The notes below the pieces were generated by a model that was not told the DNA's origin, did not search any database, and worked only from the letters and a program-made list of their open reading frames with translations. A stretch of DNA of 16,510 bases. Origin: SURF-32 sp964648365 (GTDB lineage Bacteria > Planctomycetota > Phycisphaerae > UBA1845). Made by a program: the position numbers and the translations under genes. Position 1 is the first letter of the stretch. Each line of letters starts with the position of its first letter. Location of the stretch: NCBI GenBank assembly GCA_964648365.1, contig CAZYLK010000142.1:1-16510 (forward strand), given 5' to 3'. Shown piece after piece: positions 13,653-16,510 of the stretch.

Positions 13653-15758
13653 ATGGCGGTGCTTGTGTTGACGGTGTGGCTGGTTGCGGGTTCAGGGGCG
13701 CGGATGGGAGTCGCCCCGTCGGAAGCAAAAGCGCCGGTGCCGCCCACCGAACCGACCGCAACGATCGGCGCACAATTCGCGGCAGCCGAACCGGTGCGGG
13801 CGGTCCCGGTCGGACGGATGCCGAGATGGTCTCCGCCGTTGCTGCGGCCGGAAGCGTCCGGCGCGGATGGCGGCGAAAAAGACGCGGCGGCCGAAGGCTT
13901 CGACGTGGCGGAGATGGCAGGACCGCACGAGGGTCCGCCGCTGTCGCGGGTGTACGTGCCGGCCGGGCCGAAGCGAGTCTCGCCGGGGGCGATCGTGCGC
14001 CGCGGGCCGTTCGTCAGCGTGCAGGTTAACGTCGACGAACACGGGATGAACATCCTGGGCGACGCCGCCAATGAGCCATCGATCGCGATTGATCCGACGA
14101 ATCCGGATCGCATGGCGATCGGCTGGCGGCAGTTTGATACGGTTGAGTCGGACTTCCGGCAGGCCGGGTTTGCGTACACGGATGACGGCGGGAAAACGTG
14201 GACGTTCCCCGGTGTGCTGACGCCGGGCACCTTTCGCAGCGATCCGGTGCTGGATGCGGATGCGGAGGGGAACTTCTATTATTACAACATCAGATCCCAT
14301 CTGCCTGACCATGGAGACATCTTCCGCTCGACCGACGGCGGTCGCACCTGGTTCGGGCCGTTCTTCGCCTACGGCGGGGACAAGCCGTGGATGATCGTGG
14401 ACCGGAGCCTCGGGCAAGGTCGCGGGAACGTGTATGCTGCATGGCCTGGTCGATTTGCGCGATCCTGGAACGGGGGACAGGCGTTTGAAGAGCCGGTCGG
14501 TGGCCTTTCGGCGGGAGGATCGTTGTGTGTTACCGCTGACGGAGCGGTTTACACCATCACCAATTCCAGCGATGCGTTTGGAGCCGGCGTCTACCGTTCC
14601 ACGAATGCCAGCGACCCGGAGACGCCGCCTTTGTTCGAGAAGATGGCGTACGCTCCACTGGGCGGGTACAGCTCCGGGGGTGGGGGGGCGAATCCGAGAG
14701 GACTCGGCCACTCGTGGATTGATGTTGACCTTTCTGACGGCCCATTCCGGGACAGCCTGTATGCGCTCGGGTCGGTGCAGACCGGCCTTCATATGGAGGT
14801 GCATCTGGCCCGCAGCGTGGACGGCGGAGAGACGTGGGAGGGTCCGATTCGGGTCAATGACGATCCCGTCACCAACCGTGCATCCCAGTGGTTTGCCGCC
14901 ATGTCGGTCTCTGAGCAGACGGGGCGCATCGACGTGGTCTGGAACGATGGGCGTACTGCGCTCAACGACAACGAATTCGAACTCTACTACGCCTATTCGA
15001 CGGACGGGGGCCGCACGTTTTCGCGCAACATGCCATTCGGACCCATGTTCGACAGCCACGTGGGATGGCCCGTCCAGCGGAAGATCGGCGAGTACAACCA
15101 CATGCGCAGCGACGAGAAGGGCGGTCGCCTGGCCTACGCCGCTACGTACAACGGTGAACAGGACATCTACTACGTGCACACGGTGCTCGATTGCAATGAG
15201 AACGGTCTTCACGACGGCGACGACGTGGCACTGAACCGCAGCCCTGACGCCGATGAGAATGGCATTCCGGACGACTGTCCCTGCAACCCGCTGACGTGGT
15301 TTGACGTCGACTGCGATGGGGGGCTCATCACGGCGCAGGTGCAGTCGTCGTTCCCTGAGGGTACGGAGCTGACCCTGTTCGACAACGGCGAGCCTGTGCG
15401 CTTTCCCGTCAATCAGCGCGGCAGAGCACGGGTGAAGAAAGTCTACTCCGAACCGGGGTACCATGCCGTTGACCTGGACGGTTGCGCGACGTGGGGCCGT
15501 ACGGTCAAGTGCGGATATCCCTGCGGCGCGATCAAGCGGTTTCGCACCGCGTGCCGAAATCTGAGATTGACAGTCAGGGTGAAGACCTTGTTGCCCGAGG
15601 GGTATCGCATGACGATCCGACGCGGCGAGGGCGGGCGCACGTTTGAGGTCGATGCCAACGGTCGAATCCGGTGGTCCTGGACCTACAACAACCCGCGCGA
15701 GGTTCCGATCGGCGTGGAAGAGTGCCCGGAGTTCGACCGGATTGTCACGTGTGAGTGA
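13653..15758 (+). CDS. Secreted Asp-box (BNR/sialidase-like propeller) protein with Ca-type repeat and two C-terminal modules
   Basis: A 701-residue protein. The N-terminus (MAVLVLTVWLVAGSGARMG) is hydrophobic and probably an export signal, though short of basic residues. A low-complexity linker (20-90) is followed by a conserved block, PHEGPPLSRVYVPAG to GVLT (91-190). Four Asp-boxes mark a sialidase-type propeller: TDDGGKTW (176), STDGGRTW (227), SVDGGETW (388) and STDGGRTF (449), plus a degenerate SWNGGQAF (271). I cannot see a sialidase active site (arginine triad), so catalytic activity is not claimed. Residues 513-542 (DCNENGLHDGDD, DADENGIPDDC) are a calcium-binding, dockerin-like or thrombospondin-3-like repeat common in planctomycete secreted proteins. 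Two related modules follow at about 559-620 and 638-701. GAAAGG eight bases upstream supports the ATG; a stop lies just before it in frame. A truncated near-copy lies 53 bases downstream. Confidence 0.88.
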   Translation: MAVLVLTVWLVAGSGARMGVAPSEAKAPVPPTEPTATIGAQFAAAEPVRAVPVGRMPRWSPPLLRPEASGADGGEKDAAAEGFDVAEMAGPHEGPPLSRVYVPAGPKRVSPGAIVRRGPFVSVQVNVDEHGMNILGDAANEPSIAIDPTNPDRMAIGWRQFDTVESDFRQAGFAYTDDGGKTWTFPGVLTPGTFRSDPVLDADAEGNFYYYNIRSHLPDHGDIFRSTDGGRTWFGPFFAYGGDKPWMIVDRSLGQGRGNVYAAWPGRFARSWNGGQAFEEPVGGLSAGGSLCVTADGAVYTITNSSDAFGAGVYRSTNASDPETPPLFEKMAYAPLGGYSSGGGGANPRGLGHSWIDVDLSDGPFRDSLYALGSVQTGLHMEVHLARSVDGGETWEGPIRVNDDPVTNRASQWFAAMSVSEQTGRIDVVWNDGRTALNDNEFELYYAYSTDGGRTFSRNMPFGPMFDSHVGWPVQRKIGEYNHMRSDEKGGRLAYAATYNGEQDIYYVHTVLDCNENGLHDGDDVALNRSPDADENGIPDDCPCNPLTWFDVDCDGGLITAQVQSSFPEGTELTLFDNGEPVRFPVNQRGRARVKKVYSEPGYHAVDLDGCATWGRTVKCGYPCGAIKRFRTACRNLRLTVRVKTLLPEGYRMTIRRGEGGRTFEVDANGRIRWSWTYNNPREVPIGVEECPEFDRIVTCE

Positions 15759-15797
15759 CGGCGCAGACGTGCGGGTGCGCGCTGGTTCGTCGCGCTC

Positions 15798-15804
15798 GGG
15801 GAGG
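15798..15804 (+). promoter_or_regulatory. Strong Shine-Dalgarno fixing the start of the truncated copy
   Basis: GGGGAGG seven bases before the ATG at 15812. It rules in this ATG, followed by a normal signal peptide, over an in-frame GTG at 15755 that overlaps the previous stop codon. Confidence 0.75.
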
Positions 15805-15811
15805 TTTCACC

Positions 15812-16411
15812 ATGTTGCATCGGCTAGCTTCGTTCAGGACCGTTGTCCGATTGCTCGCTCTGGGCGCGACGTTGCTGTGTGTTGCGCAGGGTCTCGGGAG
15901 CGTGTCCGCTGCGGAGCCGGGCGACGACACCGCCGCCCGCCCGACCGAGCGGGATGACGCGGACGCTGCGGCACCAGTGTCCGTCGGACGGATGCCGCGC
16001 GGCGTGCCGCCGCTGCGGCCGGAGGGCCTTCCGGATGCCGGTGACGCGTGGCCGGTAGGGCAGCGTGACGATCTTGATGCAAGGGAGTTTGTGGGGCCGC
16101 ACGAGGGGCCGCCGGTGTCGCGGGTGTACGTGCCGGCCGGTCCGAAACAGGTATCGCCGGGGGCGATCGTGCGGCGCGGGCCGTTCGTCAGCGTGCAGGT
16201 CAACGTCGACGAGCACGGGATGAACATCCTGGGCGATGCGGCCAATGAGCCGTCGATTGCGATCGATCCGACGAACCCGGATCGCATGGTCATTGGCTGG
16301 CGGCAGTTTGATACGGTCGACTCGGACTTTCGGCAGGCGGGGTTCGCCTACACGGATGACGGCGGGAAGACGTGGACGGTTCCGGGGGTGCTGACGCACC
16401 CCTGCACATAG
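15812..16411 (+). pseudogene. Truncated tandem paralogue of the Asp-box protein, cut by foreign DNA
   Basis: From the ATG at 15812 the frame gives 199 residues: a good signal peptide (MLHRLASFRTVVRLLALGATLLCVAQGLGSVSAA), a divergent linker sharing only the VGRMPR motif, and then the block PHEGPP to GVLT. That block differs from the upstream copy by five residues over about 100. Homology stops at 16397 inside the second copy, just after the first Asp-box. The frame runs into unrelated sequence (HPCT) and stops at TAG 16409-16411. All further propeller blades, the calcium repeat and the C-terminal modules are missing within the window. The clean break suggests insertion or recombination rather than gradual decay. 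The rest of the gene might resume beyond the right edge. If expressed, it would yield only a short secreted fragment. Confidence 0.75.
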
Positions 16412-16510
16412 AAAAGGTAGTTGGGCTTAGAATGCGCCCCATCTTGCCAACATGGCTCTAGAGTCCTTGACTCCCCGTTTCCGTTACACTTGAGTCAAGT
16501 TTTGGGTCAT
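16398..16510. mobile_element. Putative end of an inserted element, continuing beyond the window
   Basis: Directly after the break in the Asp-box paralogue, GC drops to about one half, against about 65% elsewhere. No gene is visible in the 113 bases. An inverted repeat, CTTGACTC (16466-16473) and GAGTCAAG (16492-16499), lies in it, and the right copy is itself part of the near-palindrome ACTTGAGTCAAGT. No known insertion-sequence end was recognised, and no transposase is in the window. Confidence 0.4.

Noticed and set aside
11965..13773. 602-codon open frame on the minus strand
   Set aside because: It lies antisense to the GGQ and moaB genes, is Arg/Ala/Pro-rich with no family pattern, and is a by-product of high GC in the third codon position.
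13692..15464. 590-codon open frame on the minus strand
   Set aside because: It is antisense to the Asp-box protein gene, whose Asp-boxes, calcium repeat and ribosome binding site identify the true strand.
15755..15811. GTG at 15755 overlapping the previous stop as start of the truncated copy
   Set aside because: The extra 19 residues spoil the signal peptide; GGGGAGG seven bases before the ATG at 15812 decides for that start.

Overview
The window looks like chromosomal DNA from a high-GC (roughly 65%) member of the Planctomycetota. This is inferred from its secreted protein types: YVTN beta-propeller, large right-handed beta-helix proteins ending in a choice-of-anchor-Q-like segment, Asp-box (BNR) proteins, a small lipoprotein of planctomycete type and a stand-alone GGQ release-factor-like protein. 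No rRNA, tRNA or CRISPR array was seen.

Layout. Positions 1-2636 hold three minus-strand genes: a partial secreted YVTN propeller protein, a lipoprotein and a DinB-family protein. They are followed by ppk1 (2773-4980, minus), which makes polyphosphate. Positions 5376-9806 hold two plus-strand tandem paralogues for secreted beta-helix proteins. Positions 9901-10074 are a 16-bp tandem repeat array that runs into the end of ppx (10060-10980, minus), a polyphosphate-degrading phosphatase family gene. Divergent from ppx is a regulator joining a degenerate receiver domain to a Cro/CI-type helix-turn-helix (11240-11845). Then come a GGQ protein (11900-12421), a roughly 110-bp terminal-inverted-repeat element, moaB/mog (12604-13110), and a 540-bp stretch without a convincing gene. 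The right part has a secreted Asp-box protein (13653-15758) and a second, nearly identical but truncated copy (15812-16411). Its homology stops abruptly at 16397, where lower-GC DNA begins.

The most interesting signal is in the first beta-helix gene. Its Shine-Dalgarno-supported ATG (5376) opens a signal peptide whose hydrophobic core is written by a (TG)13 microsatellite. With 13 units the frame runs into TGA at 5433. With 12 or 15 units it would read straight into the 930-residue secreted body. This is the architecture of a phase-variable (contingency) surface gene, captured in the OFF state, or alternatively a repeat-length error in the assembly. The next paralogue carries a T7 run in its own signal peptide, and both surface-protein families here contain G7 runs.

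Other points of note are a Cys-containing C-terminal module shared by two otherwise unrelated secreted proteins, an inverted repeat overlapping the -35 of the ppx promoter beside a DNA-binding regulator, and synthesis and degradation genes for polyphosphate on either side of the beta-helix pair.
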